Made by a program: the position numbers and the translations under genes. From Ignavibacteria bacterium (lineage in GTDB: Bacteria; Bacteroidota; Ignavibacteria; Tepidaquicellales; Tepidaquicellaceae), in NCBI GenBank assembly GCA_026417495.1, contig JAOADD010000001.1, positions 1 through 37,637 of the forward strand: a DNA stretch of 37,637 nucleotides, read 5' to 3'. Of this stretch, positions 7,609 to 16,109 are shown piece after piece; positions within the stretch are counted from its first letter, which is position 1, and every line of letters starts with the position of its first letter. The notes beneath the pieces are model-generated. The model was given only the letters and a program-made list of their open reading frames with translations. It was not told the origin of the DNA and did no database searches.

Positions 7609-9942
7609 ATGAACAGCACAAATTTAATAAGTAAAATTTCCGCTAAATTCAACATAAGCAAAAAGAAATGTGAACTAATTTTTGATAAAATATTCGATGG
7701 AATTAAAATGAGCATAAAAGAAAAGAAAGAATTTAATGTGGAAAATTTTGGTAGCTTTAAAGTTGTAAGGCGGAAAATGCAAAAAATGATTGATTATAAT
7801 AAAAAAGCTGTTGTTTTGTTACCACCAAAAGATAAGCTTGTTTTTTACTATTTCAATGGAGTTGAAGAACAAAATGTTGAACAAAAAAAGAAAGAACTGC
7901 AAGCAAAAGAAATAATTAAAAACATTGCAGACGAATATAATATAAACGAAATTGAAGTATACAATTATTATTACACTTTATTTGACATAATTAAGGAATG
8001 CTTTAGGAAGAATATAAATGTTAATATTTTAGAGTTTGGGAAATTTAAAATATCAGGTAAAGGGAAAGTAAGTTTTTCTCCTGCAAAGAAATTTCAGGAT
8101 GATATAAACTACAATTTTAATAATCTTGAAACAGTAATTATCAGAACATTAACACCGACAGAGTTTGCATCACTTACTAAAGAAGAAGAAAAAAGAATTT
8201 TAGAAGAGACAAAAGAAGATACAGCAATAAAAGATACATTTGAGATTGAAGCACCTGTTGACGAAATTACCGAAGAAGAACCTTATGAAGAACAGGAAAT
8301 AAAACCAAAAGAGGAAGTTATCGAAGATTTATTGGATAGAGAGAAAGAAATTATTAAAATAGAAGTGGAAGAAATTTCAAAGAAATTTGATGAAGAAAAG
8401 TTAAGATTAAAAGAGGAAATAGATGAATTAAGAAAACGAATTGATTCACTGGAAATTTTAGACAAGAAAATTCGTGAGTTAACTGAATTAGGAATAAAGG
8501 GTTTAGAAGAGAAAAAAGAAATAGAAACTCCAGAGGTTATAGGAAAAGAAGCGCAAAAGGAAGTAACAGAGATAGAAAGGGAAACACAACAAGAAGCGAA
8601 GCAACAGGTAGAAGATTTTGCAGAGCGAGAGCAAGAAATAGAAATGCCTAAAGAGCAAGAGTTAATGGAAATTGAAAAGGAAACCAGAGAAGAAGAAGAA
8701 CAACTTAAGAAACTTACGGAACTAGAAAGTAGAATACAAAAAGAGGAAGTACAGGGGCTTAAAGAAATAGAAGAACATATAGAGTTAAAAGAACCTGAAA
8801 TAAAAATAGAAGAACCTGTTGAGAAGAAAATAGAAGAAAGTTGGGAAGAATCATTTGAGAGAAAATGGAGAGAATTAAGAGAAAAAATATTTTCGACACC
8901 CAGTGAAATTGAAGAGCTGAAACCACCTTCATTAGCAGAAGAGATAACTGAAAAATTAATAGAACCAGAGCCTACAATAACCACACCAACAATAGAGGAA
9001 AAAGCACAAGATGCAGAAGAACAACTTACTGAAACAATAATACACGAAGCACCAACAAAAATATTAGAAGAAAAAGATGCTGGTACAATTTTTGAGGAAC
9101 CTGAACTGGAAGAGAAAGATATTACACCTGCATACCCTGAAGTTTTTGAGGACGAAGATACATTATCAATAAGTGAAATATATGGAAGGTTAAAAGAAAG
9201 CTTCTCTTATATTTCAACTGAACAGGGACAAAAAGAAGAAGATAAAGCAATAATTTCTGAGAAGAAAGGGGATACTCTTTCAACTGAAAAACCAAAGGAA
9301 ATTGAGACAGAGCTTAGAGAGAGTTTTGATGAAAAAGAAGCAATTATTAAGGAAGAACCAACCGAGATAGTCGATACATCTATGGATGATGTAATTAGAA
9401 GGTATGAAAGATTAAGAGAAAAACTTAAAGAGGAATTGATAAAAGATGAAATTTCATTTCCTGATGAAATAATTAGCGAAAAGCCAATTACTCCTATTGA
9501 ACCCGTTCCTGAAGAGATTAAAGATGTTGATCTGAATGGTATTGGAACTGATAATATTACTAAGATATCGGATTTTGACATTTCTGAATTTGATGTGATA
9601 GAGGAAACAGAGGATATTACAACTAAACCCATTTCTTCAATAGAAGACTTGGAAGAAAGAAAAGTAAAAGATGAATTATCAGAATCAATTGATAGAACGC
9701 TACAAGAGATAAAATCTTATATGGATGAAATTGCTAGAAAGGAAAAGCTTCCTCTTAGTAATAGTGAAAATAATATTGAAAAGGAAACACCGTTTAAAGC
9801 CCTAAATGATATAGAACTACCTAAAAGTATTGATGATTATTTTGAACAAATTACCAGAGATAACATTAAAAAGTTTCCCGATATTAATGATGAAGAGAAT
9901 AAAGATATTACTGATGAAGAGAAATTTAAGGAAAAAGAGTGA
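7609..9942 (+). CDS. Tandem HU/IHF-like domains with a long acidic Glu-rich tail
   Basis: 777 residues, no membrane segment or signal peptide. Residues ~1-88 read as an HU/IHF-fold domain: two helices (LISKISAKFNISKKKCELIF, DKIFDGIKMSIKEKKEF), then FNVENFGSFKVVRRKMQKM, a short arm and LPPKDKLVFYY. Residues ~96-175 look like a second HU-like copy with little or no arm (IIKNIADEYNINEIEVYNYY, VNILEFGKFKIS, VSFSPAKKFQDDINYN). The remaining ~600 residues are extremely rich in Glu, Lys and Ile, with coiled-coil stretches (for example EKLRLKEEIDELRKRIDSLE), and the rest is low-complexity and probably disordered. Double HU-like modules resemble the HU-CCDC81 proteins of Bacteroidetes, which usually carry their own membrane helix and SPOR domain. 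Here the SPOR domain is in the preceding gene. DNA binding is plausible for the first copy but not shown. The gene abuts lnt, with the two stop codons directly adjacent. Confidence 0.75.
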   Translation: MNSTNLISKISAKFNISKKKCELIFDKIFDGIKMSIKEKKEFNVENFGSFKVVRRKMQKMIDYNKKAVVLLPPKDKLVFYYFNGVEEQNVEQKKKELQAKEIIKNIADEYNINEIEVYNYYYTLFDIIKECFRKNINVNILEFGKFKISGKGKVSFSPAKKFQDDINYNFNNLETVIIRTLTPTEFASLTKEEEKRILEETKEDTAIKDTFEIEAPVDEITEEEPYEEQEIKPKEEVIEDLLDREKEIIKIEVEEISKKFDEEKLRLKEEIDELRKRIDSLEILDKKIRELTELGIKGLEEKKEIETPEVIGKEAQKEVTEIERETQQEAKQQVEDFAEREQEIEMPKEQELMEIEKETREEEEQLKKLTELESRIQKEEVQGLKEIEEHIELKEPEIKIEEPVEKKIEESWEESFERKWRELREKIFSTPSEIEELKPPSLAEEITEKLIEPEPTITTPTIEEKAQDAEEQLTETIIHEAPTKILEEKDAGTIFEEPELEEKDITPAYPEVFEDEDTLSISEIYGRLKESFSYISTEQGQKEEDKAIISEKKGDTLSTEKPKEIETELRESFDEKEAIIKEEPTEIVDTSMDDVIRRYERLREKLKEELIKDEISFPDEIISEKPITPIEPVPEEIKDVDLNGIGTDNITKISDFDISEFDVIEETEDITTKPISSIEDLEERKVKDELSESIDRTLQEIKSYMDEIARKEKLPLSNSENNIEKETPFKALNDIELPKSIDDYFEQITRDNIKKFPDINDEENKDITDEEKFKEKE

Positions 9943-11670
9943 TTATACACTAAATTTTTTTGAAGATATTTTTATACCCAATCCCACAAACAATATTATA
10001 ACCGTAAGATAACAGCATATTCTTGGTAGCCAATCTCCATAAAGCGTATAAAAAGTTTTTTCTTCTCTCAGCCCAATATTTGCAATAAAAAGAGCTTCCT
10101 GATTTATTGATGTTTTATGGTAATAATTTCCATAAGGATCTATTGTTCCTGAGATGCCTGTATTGGCACATCTAACAATCCACCTTCTATTTTCTATTGC
10201 TCGAAATATTGCAAATTGATTATGTTGATATGTACCTTGTAATTTTCCCCACCAACCGTCATTTGTAATTACTATTGAAAATTGAGCGCCTTTATTAACG
10301 AACTTTGAAAAAAATTCGGGATATATTGATTCATAACATATAGCTACATTAAACCTGAACTTGTTGTATACATTAAAAACAGTTGTATCCTGCCCTGTTT
10401 GATATGAACTTAACCCTACTCCCCACCTTATAATATCTTTTAAAAATGTCAATTTTTCCTGATAAGGCATTCTTTCGCTACCAATTACGAGTTTTATTTT
10501 ATTATACCTTTGAAGAAAATCAGTGTTTGAAGTTGTGTCTATTAAGACAGCCGAATTAAATACATCATAATAATAAGTTTTATCCGCTGACTCTTTTGAG
10601 TCAATTCGTGGCTTTTTTGAAGGAAAATTATTTGAAGAATCTTTGTATATATAAAAGTCTGGAAACCCTAATAATATTGGCAACTTCAAACTATCCGAAA
10701 TATTCTTTATAACAGAATATTCTTTTCTATAAGCAGGATGTAGTATGTAAAAAGTTACAGCTGTTTCTGGTAGAACAACCAGCTGAATATTTTTGTCTTG
10801 ATTATATAAAGATAAAATTAAATCTGAATATTTTTTCATTAACTCGTTATGTCGCATTCCCCATTTTTCCCAAGGGTCAATGTTAGGTTGAATAACTCCA
10901 ATTTTAAGTGTATCGGTTAATTCATTTTTTGAATAGAGATATCTTTTTGCAGATAATATTGTATATAAGTTTGGAACAACTAAAAGAAATGTAAATATTA
11001 TTGCAGTAATTATAGACGGGGCAAAGTGTTTTTTGTTTTCAGAATTACTGCACTGTAAGCTTTTTATCGTTTTTTTAAGAGAAAGGAATATATAATAAAA
11101 TAGTGCTGATAAGGTAAGAGCCCATAAGGAAACACCATACACACCTGTAATGTCGGCATATTGAATTTTTTCTAAACTGTTCGAAAAAGCGTTTCCCGAA
11201 ATTAACCAAGGAAAACTTACTTCTGTTATTGACATTAAAAACTCATATGCTGTAAATATTATGGGAAAAAAAAGAAGTGATATATTTTTATGCTTAATTT
11301 TATTGAACTGATTTGAAATAAAGTAAAAAGCATAAACTGGAATCAATAATGTTATACAGTGAAGTACTATTGTAAAAAACCCACCTAATATTAAGAACTT
11401 GTCTGCATCGGTTCTTACTCCTGCTAGTGATATCCATGATAATGCGATTAAATCAAAAACAAAAAAAACAAAACCAGCCCTTAAAAAAAGTTTTTTGTAA
11501 TTTTCAGTATTTTGTATTATATGTATTAATAAAGCATATCCTATAATTAGCAAAAAACTTATATTAAAAGGAGGAAAAGAAAACCCAAGGCAAAACCCTG
11601 TAACTATCAATAAAATTAGTTCGCGAAGGAAATTTTTAGTAAATTTCTGTGAAATTTTTTTAAACGACAA
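9943..11670 (-). CDS. lnt: Apolipoprotein N-acyltransferase Lnt
   Basis: Lnt adds the third acyl chain to the N-terminal cysteine of lipoproteins in the inner membrane, the last step of lipoprotein maturation. The 575-residue protein has an N-terminal membrane domain (several helices between ~15 and 240) and a nitrilase-fold catalytic domain (~253-520), then a last helix (~548-565). The triad is visible: Glu302 (VVLPETAV), Lys391 (YNKIKLV) and Cys445 (VAICYESIYP). The usual VPFGE after the Lys is altered to VIGSERMPYQE. The start is a TTG at 11670; the upstream frame closes at 11686-11688 and the next Met is ~145 residues in, so the initiator is forced. It is probably the last gene of an ispF-PAP2-lnt transcript, 37 bases after PAP2. 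Confidence 0.95.
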   Translation of the reverse strand: MSFKKISQKFTKNFLRELILLIVTGFCLGFSFPPFNISFLLIIGYALLIHIIQNTENYKKLFLRAGFVFFVFDLIALSWISLAGVRTDADKFLILGGFFTIVLHCITLLIPVYAFYFISNQFNKIKHKNISLLFFPIIFTAYEFLMSITEVSFPWLISGNAFSNSLEKIQYADITGVYGVSLWALTLSALFYYIFLSLKKTIKSLQCSNSENKKHFAPSIITAIIFTFLLVVPNLYTILSAKRYLYSKNELTDTLKIGVIQPNIDPWEKWGMRHNELMKKYSDLILSLYNQDKNIQLVVLPETAVTFYILHPAYRKEYSVIKNISDSLKLPILLGFPDFYIYKDSSNNFPSKKPRIDSKESADKTYYYDVFNSAVLIDTTSNTDFLQRYNKIKLVIGSERMPYQEKLTFLKDIIRWGVGLSSYQTGQDTTVFNVYNKFRFNVAICYESIYPEFFSKFVNKGAQFSIVITNDGWWGKLQGTYQHNQFAIFRAIENRRWIVRCANTGISGTIDPYGNYYHKTSINQEALFIANIGLREEKTFYTLYGDWLPRICCYLTVIILFVGLGIKISSKKFSV

Positions 11671-11707
11671 ATCAAACTTTTTATTTTAATAGAATCACAA
11701 TTGGAAA

Positions 11708-12271
11708 TTAAGCTCTTTTATATTTTATTTTTAAAACTTTATTAATAAGTAACCATATCTGTACTACAATGAAACCAATTAATAAGCCAATTAATATGCC
11801 TCCAGCAACATCAGAAGGATAGTGTACTCCTACAAACACCCTAGAAATTGCAATTAGAAAACTTCCTATATATAAACCAATTTTATATTCAGGGTAAAAA
11901 TGTGAAAGTAGATATGAACCCGCAAAATGATTTACCGCATGGGAAGAAGGGAACGAGTAAGAAGATGAGCAAGGAATGAGCAAATGTACTCCTGGTAAAA
12001 CATTACAGGGTCGAACTCTGTCAAATATATTTTTAATAAGAACACTACTTGTTTGATCACTAATTACAACACAAATAATGATTAATACAGCAGCAATTCT
12101 TCCACGCTTACCTCCCTTTATAACCATTACAAACCACATAATAACGAAGAATATCATCCAGTGATTTCGTTCAGTAATGAAAGGCATTAAAAAATCAGTA
12201 ACTGGATTTGCTAATGTTACATTGATAAAATAGAAAAGACTTACATCAATGTTATAAAAAAAATTCATCAT
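11708..12271 (-). CDS. PAP2-family lipid phosphatase
   Basis: A 187-residue membrane phosphatase with all three PAP2 signature motifs: K-x6-RP (Lys80 to Arg87-Pro88, KNIFDRVRP), PSSH at 108-111, and SR-x5-H-x3-D (Ser143-Arg144, His150, Asp154). The two histidines form the phosphohistidine and general acid pair of the family. About five or six helices surround them. Members remove phosphate from undecaprenyl pyrophosphate or phosphatidylglycerol phosphate. Its place between ispF (isoprenoid precursor) and lnt (envelope lipoproteins) favours undecaprenyl pyrophosphate recycling, but sequence alone does not settle the substrate. MMN at 12271 gives two adjacent start choices. Confidence 0.9.
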   Translation of the reverse strand: MMNFFYNIDVSLFYFINVTLANPVTDFLMPFITERNHWMIFFVIMWFVMVIKGGKRGRIAAVLIIICVVISDQTSSVLIKNIFDRVRPCNVLPGVHLLIPCSSSYSFPSSHAVNHFAGSYLLSHFYPEYKIGLYIGSFLIAISRVFVGVHYPSDVAGGILIGLLIGFIVVQIWLLINKVLKIKYKRA

Positions 12272-12343
12272 TCGTACTCTAAAATCAAAAATTAGGAATT
12301 AAGAATAAAGAGAAAAATAAAAAAGCTAGTATTAATTTTTACA

Positions 12344-12826
12344 CTATTGTTTTACTACCAGAACGATAGTATATGCTGAGCAACCCCTTTTTTCCCCAAT
12401 GAAACCTAACCCTTCAGAAGTGGTAGCTTTTATTGAGATATTTTTGCAGTCAATTCGTAGCGAGATGTTTTTTTTCATTTGTGAAATGTACCGCATAATT
12501 TTCGGCTCTTCAAGAATTATTATCGAGTCAACATTTACAACTTTCCACTTTTTCTTTTTAAGTAAACTATAAGTTTTTTCAAGAAGGATTAAGCTTGAAA
12601 TGTTTTTATATTTCTTACTTGTGTTTGGGAATTGATTCCCAATATCTTTTAAACCTGCAGCACCAAGTAAAGCATCACAAATTGAATGTAATAACACATC
12701 AGCGTCAGAATGTCCAAGTAATCCATATTTGTAGGGTATTTCTACTCCTCCAAGTATCAGTTTTCTGTTAGCTGAAAACTTATGAATATCATACCCAAAT
12801 CCTACTCTTAAATTTCCGAAACTCAT
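12344..12826 (-). CDS. ispF: 2-C-methyl-D-erythritol 2,4-cyclodiphosphate synthase IspF
   Basis: IspF converts CDP-ME 2-phosphate to the cyclic diphosphate in the MEP (non-mevalonate) isoprenoid pathway; the enzyme is a Zn-dependent trimer. The 160 residues match the family length. Zinc ligands are Asp13 and His15 (GYDIHKF) and His47, inside the signature GLLGHSDADVLLHSICDALL. The C-terminal signature KATTSEGLGFIGEKRGC is intact. A start at 12826 gives a standard short N-terminus (RVGFGYDIH). It is first in the likely ispF-PAP2-lnt operon, 72 bases before PAP2. No ispD is present nearby, although ispD-ispF pairs are common elsewhere. Confidence 0.96.
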   Translation of the reverse strand: MSFGNLRVGFGYDIHKFSANRKLILGGVEIPYKYGLLGHSDADVLLHSICDALLGAAGLKDIGNQFPNTSKKYKNISSLILLEKTYSLLKKKKWKVVNVDSIIILEEPKIMRYISQMKKNISLRIDCKNISIKATTSEGLGFIGEKRGCSAYTIVLVVKQ

Positions 12827-13021
12827 AAAAGTTAATTTAAAAAATCAAAATAATAAAAGAAAGTTCAACCTTCAATGTTATATAATTCCAAGAAAGCAAC
12901 TATATTCATTACTTCTGATGACTTTTTAAAAGGGAAAGTAGTTTTCGCGTTTATTTTTTAACCTTAACAATCAATATTAAGATGTTTAATCTGTTTTATA
13001 GAACAGTATTTATATAAGAAA

Positions 13022-13069
13022 AGGGCTTCGCATTAATAAAATTAATCAATTTTTTTAACACGAAGCCCT
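13022..13069 (-). terminator. Long inverted repeat, likely terminator of the minus-strand T9SS gene
   Basis: AGGGCTTCG (13022-13030) and CGAAGCCCT (13061-13069) are perfect complements. Pairing continues inward with two mismatches to TTAA/TTAA, giving a stem of about 15 positions. On the minus strand the stem is followed by TTTTCTTAT. It begins 43 bases after the stop of the interrupted propeller gene, in the right place to end that transcript and separate it from ispF. Confidence 0.6.
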
Positions 13070-13112
13070 AACTTCCAAAATTGAGTAGTATAATTTAGTT
13101 AGCTATGACTGA

Positions 13113-14300
13113 TTATTTTAATAATATCATCTTTTTTGTCTCTACGAAACTTTCGGAGATTAATTTGTAAAAATAAATACCACTTGGGTTATTTCCTGCA
13201 TTCCATTCTACTTCATAAGTACCAGGAGAATGGTTTTCATTTACAATAGTTTCAATTTCTTTTCCGAGTGCGTCAAATATTTTTATTGTTACAAATGTAT
13301 TTTTAGGTATTTGGTAAACAATTTTGGTTACTGGGTTAAAAGGATTAGGATAGTTTTGTTGTAAGGCAAATCCTGAAGGAACCTCGGAAGAAATATTTTT
13401 TATTCCTATAATTTCGGTAAAGCTTCTACGCTACACCCTGTCATAGGGAAGTGCAGCATATATGTAATTATTAGCAATTAATAAAGCAGATATAAATGGA
13501 ATAGTATATGGGAGTCCCTGATTTTTATAAATCCAATTTACACCATTATTACTTGTCATAAGTACTCCTGCCCCTCCAGCAAAAACGTAATTTCCACTCA
13601 CTGCGAAACACCAGCACCCTATCCCATAAACTTGAGTCCAGCTTGTGCCATTATTTGTGGAACGGCATATACGGTATGGTGTACCCGCAAAAAGGTTTGT
13701 ACCATTTATAGCTAAGCAGTCTACAGTTTCAGTGTCAAGTGGGGTTTGTATCCAATTTTGTCCATTGTTCGAAGTTACAAATACTCCATATTCATCAGTT
13801 CCCGCAAAAAGATAGTTGCTACTAACCGCTAAAGCATAGATATCTTTATTTTGCAAACCAATTTGAGTCCAACTTACTCCATAATTGGTAGAAAAGTAAA
13901 CCCCAAAACCTTCATCTAACCCTGCATATATATTGTTTGAGCTGGCTGCGAGTTCTAACACACGTTTATCGCTTAATCCAACATTTGTCCAGTTTGAACC
14001 ATAATCTGTTGAACGATAAACACCATTTTCTGTTCCAGCAAATATATAACTACCACTAGTAACAAAACAAAAAACACCCACATTATTTAAAGCAACTTGT
14101 GTCCAGGTAGTACCATCATCAAGTGAACGAAATATTCCGTTTGTGTCTATCCCTGCAAATAAAGTAGTTCCATTTGCTGCAAGAGATGATATTACCCCTT
14201 GTGGACCACCTAATAACACCCACTGACTGGGACATTCTGAAGTTAAGAAAGAAAGACATAGAACAAGGTGTACAATAAAAAATGTAATTGATTTTTTCAT
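13113..14300 (-). pseudogene. Propeller-repeat T9SS cargo protein interrupted by an in-frame TAG
   Basis: The frame from ATG 14300 encodes a signal peptide (MKKSITFFIVHLVLCLSFLT) and about six YVTN/BNR-like propeller repeats of the form 'SSNNIYAGLDEG.GVYFSTNYGVSWTQIG', then stops at TAG (13431-13433) after 289 residues. Reading on in the same frame gives RRSFTEIIGIKNISSEVPSG, then QQNYPNPFNPVTKI and a full type A sorting domain ending KKMILLK at the TAA at 13113. In relatives the junction reads VWRRPLSE, so the amber codon replaces a Trp (TGG to TAG). A product stopping at 13431 would lack the sorting domain and should not be anchored at the surface by T9SS. Either the gene is recently inactivated or one base is a sequencing error. 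The rest of the frame is intact. Confidence 0.85.
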
Positions 14301-14627
14301 AATATTAATATTTGGTTATAAATTAGTTAGTTAAAGTTTCTGCTAATACTCCCGTTATTTAATGAAAAAATAATAATTTTAAAAACATGTATTTTAATAC
14401 TAATCTTACTATGACATATATGTTGTATAATTTCTCTATACATTTTTAGAAATTATAACCATCTATTCTTATCAGAAAGAGAATAGCAATCACATTCCAT
14501 TATTCTCTCAATGCAAGAGATAAAAAAACTACACATGTATCAAGAAATGAGCTTTATATGACCTACAATTAAGAAAGTTTACATTTTTCCAAATTGAAAT
14601 GTTATTATTAGAAAAACTTTTTCCTGT
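14301..14627. other. Intergenic region between dinB and the propeller gene
   Basis: 327 bases with no open frame worth reporting. It must hold the end of the dinB transcript and the promoter of the minus-strand propeller gene. A weak inverted repeat, CTATTCT (14463-14469) with AGAATAG (14480-14486), has a 10-base loop and no T tract after it. I do not call it a terminator. Confidence 0.4.
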
Positions 14628-15944
14628 CTATCTTGAAATTCCCACGCGTATTATTTTCTCACCATATTTGTATTTAATCTCATCAAGGGTGTAATAAGGA
14701 ACAGAAACTTTATTATTGAATAAATTGAAATTTTCACATCTACTATCCGTTAGCAGGTTACTGGCTATTAAGCCAAAAAGTCGCGCTCTCACATTTGAGC
14801 GTGGGGCAGGTAGTTTTTTGTAAATTTGTATAACAGCAGAGAATAACTCTCTATCGTCGTTTGTATAAACTTTTAATTTTAAATCTTCTGCTGCATATTT
14901 TAAATTTTCATACCTTATTACAAATACCAGATACCCTGTAACAAGGTTTTTATCTCTGAGTTTCCTACCTATATATTCACAAATGCGGCGAATTTCCTGT
15001 TTAACTTCATCAGATTTGTATATTGGATTTGATAAAGTGTGTTGGTGACTTATTGCTTTTTCGTGTTCCTGTTTGTGGAAAATTTCTGAAGTGTCTTCAC
15101 CCCGAGCAAGTTTTCTGTAAACGATGCCATTAATCCCAAATTCATGATGCAGAATGTGAGCGGGTGTATTTGCAAGGTCGCCAATTGTAAATATATTATA
15201 CACACTTAATCTTCGTGCTATCCTTGTTCCAATTCCCCAAATTTTTTTTACGGGGAGCTGATATATAATTGATTTATCCTTTGGAGTTATAATGGTTAGT
15301 CCATCAGGTTTTTCAAGCTTTGTCGCAATTTTTGCATAGGTCTTGTTGTAGGAACACCCAAGAGAAGTCGTAAGATTTTCTCTTATGCGTATTCTTGATT
15401 TAATCTGTCGAGCAACTGATAGAACCTGCTCCCAGTTTATAGTTTGTGAATCAGAATTTTTGACAAGATGAGAAATATCAATAAAGCATTCATCAATACT
15501 ATATTGTTCAATATTTTCTGAAGGTGCAAATTCTTGCAGAACCTCCATTATACTTTCCATAATTGCTTCATACTTGGGTCCGTAGCATGGAATGGAAATT
15601 AATTGTGGACAAAGTTTCTTTGCTTGCCAGACACTCATTCCTGTATCGACCCCAAATGCGCGAGCTTCATAAGAAGCTGTCATAACAATCCCTTTCCCAT
15701 CTGGCGTTCCGCCTACCGAAACGGGTTTTCCTCTAAGTTTGGGATTATCACGCTGTTCTACCTGTGCGTAGAAAGCATCAAAGTCTATGTGGATAAAACA
15801 TCTATCTCTATGTTCAGTTAAGTTTGGATTTAAATCCTTAAAATGTGGATGTGAATATAAAGGCATTAGCCGTACCCGCTTGAAAACCCCTGAAAGAGAA
15901 TCGCTTTCTCTTGGAATGAAAAAATATGAACTTGCTTTTTTCAT
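14628..15944 (-). CDS. dinB: Y-family DNA polymerase (Pol IV/DinB type)
   Basis: A translesion polymerase that copies past damaged bases at low fidelity. The 438 residues contain the palm motif IHIDFDAFYAQVE (about 51-63), GIVMTASYEARAFGV, and the second catalytic motif YSIDECFID (about 148-156). These are followed by the helix-hairpin-helix thumb region (VKKIWGIGTRIARRLSVYNI) and a little-finger domain. The N-terminus is ~45 residues longer than E. coli Pol IV. A second ATG at 15866 (MPLYSHPHFK) would remove 26 of these; I kept 15944 because it sits right after the palindrome and promoter-like sequence. No beta-clamp motif is obvious at the extreme C-terminus. A 28-base palindrome 13 bases upstream suggests regulated, perhaps damage-induced, expression. 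Confidence 0.93.
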   Translation of the reverse strand: MKKASSYFFIPRESDSLSGVFKRVRLMPLYSHPHFKDLNPNLTEHRDRCFIHIDFDAFYAQVEQRDNPKLRGKPVSVGGTPDGKGIVMTASYEARAFGVDTGMSVWQAKKLCPQLISIPCYGPKYEAIMESIMEVLQEFAPSENIEQYSIDECFIDISHLVKNSDSQTINWEQVLSVARQIKSRIRIRENLTTSLGCSYNKTYAKIATKLEKPDGLTIITPKDKSIIYQLPVKKIWGIGTRIARRLSVYNIFTIGDLANTPAHILHHEFGINGIVYRKLARGEDTSEIFHKQEHEKAISHQHTLSNPIYKSDEVKQEIRRICEYIGRKLRDKNLVTGYLVFVIRYENLKYAAEDLKLKVYTNDDRELFSAVIQIYKKLPAPRSNVRARLFGLIASNLLTDSRCENFNLFNNKVSVPYYTLDEIKYKYGEKIIRVGISR

Positions 15945-15956
15945 ATACCTTAATTA

Positions 15957-15984
15957 ATTATACCATAATAATATATGGTATAAT
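15957..15984 (-). promoter_or_regulatory. 28-base perfect palindrome in the dinB promoter region
   Basis: ATTATACCATA (15957-15967) and TATGGTATAAT (15974-15984) are perfect 11-base complements with a six-base centre. The element ends 13-40 bases upstream of the dinB start, and each arm contains a TATAAT-like box (GGTATAAT). It has no T tract in the right place and an AT-only core, so it fits a dimeric repressor operator better than a terminator. A LexA-type SOS operator is a natural guess for a Y-family polymerase, but the sequence does not match the E. coli or Bacillus LexA boxes. Confidence 0.5.
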
Positions 15985-16055
15985 TTTAGAAAAAGCAAGC
16001 AAGAAATTTTTACAATATAAAAATGCTATTAAAACGGAGAATCGGTATATAAAAA

Positions 16056-16094
16056 GAAAAAGCCACCTGGACATTTGCCCAAGTGGCTTTTTTT
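16056..16094 (-). terminator. Terminator of the cold-shock gene, A- and T-flanked
   Basis: GCCACCTGG (16062-16070) pairs with CCAAGTGGC (16079-16087) across an 8-base loop, with one mismatch. It is flanked by an A-rich run on the left and a run of seven T on the right, so it could work in both directions. On the minus strand it lies 15 bases after the cold-shock gene's stop and is followed by TTTTTCTTTTT, a classic intrinsic terminator. Confidence 0.8.
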
Positions 16095-16109
16095 AAAGCA
16101 AAACGTATT

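Noticed and set aside
8283-9632. Long Ser-rich antisense open frames (8283-8984 and 9207-9632, minus strand)
   Set aside because: They mirror the Glu/Lys-rich codons of the HU-like gene (GAA/GAG read backwards as Ser/Phe codons). Low complexity and no start context.
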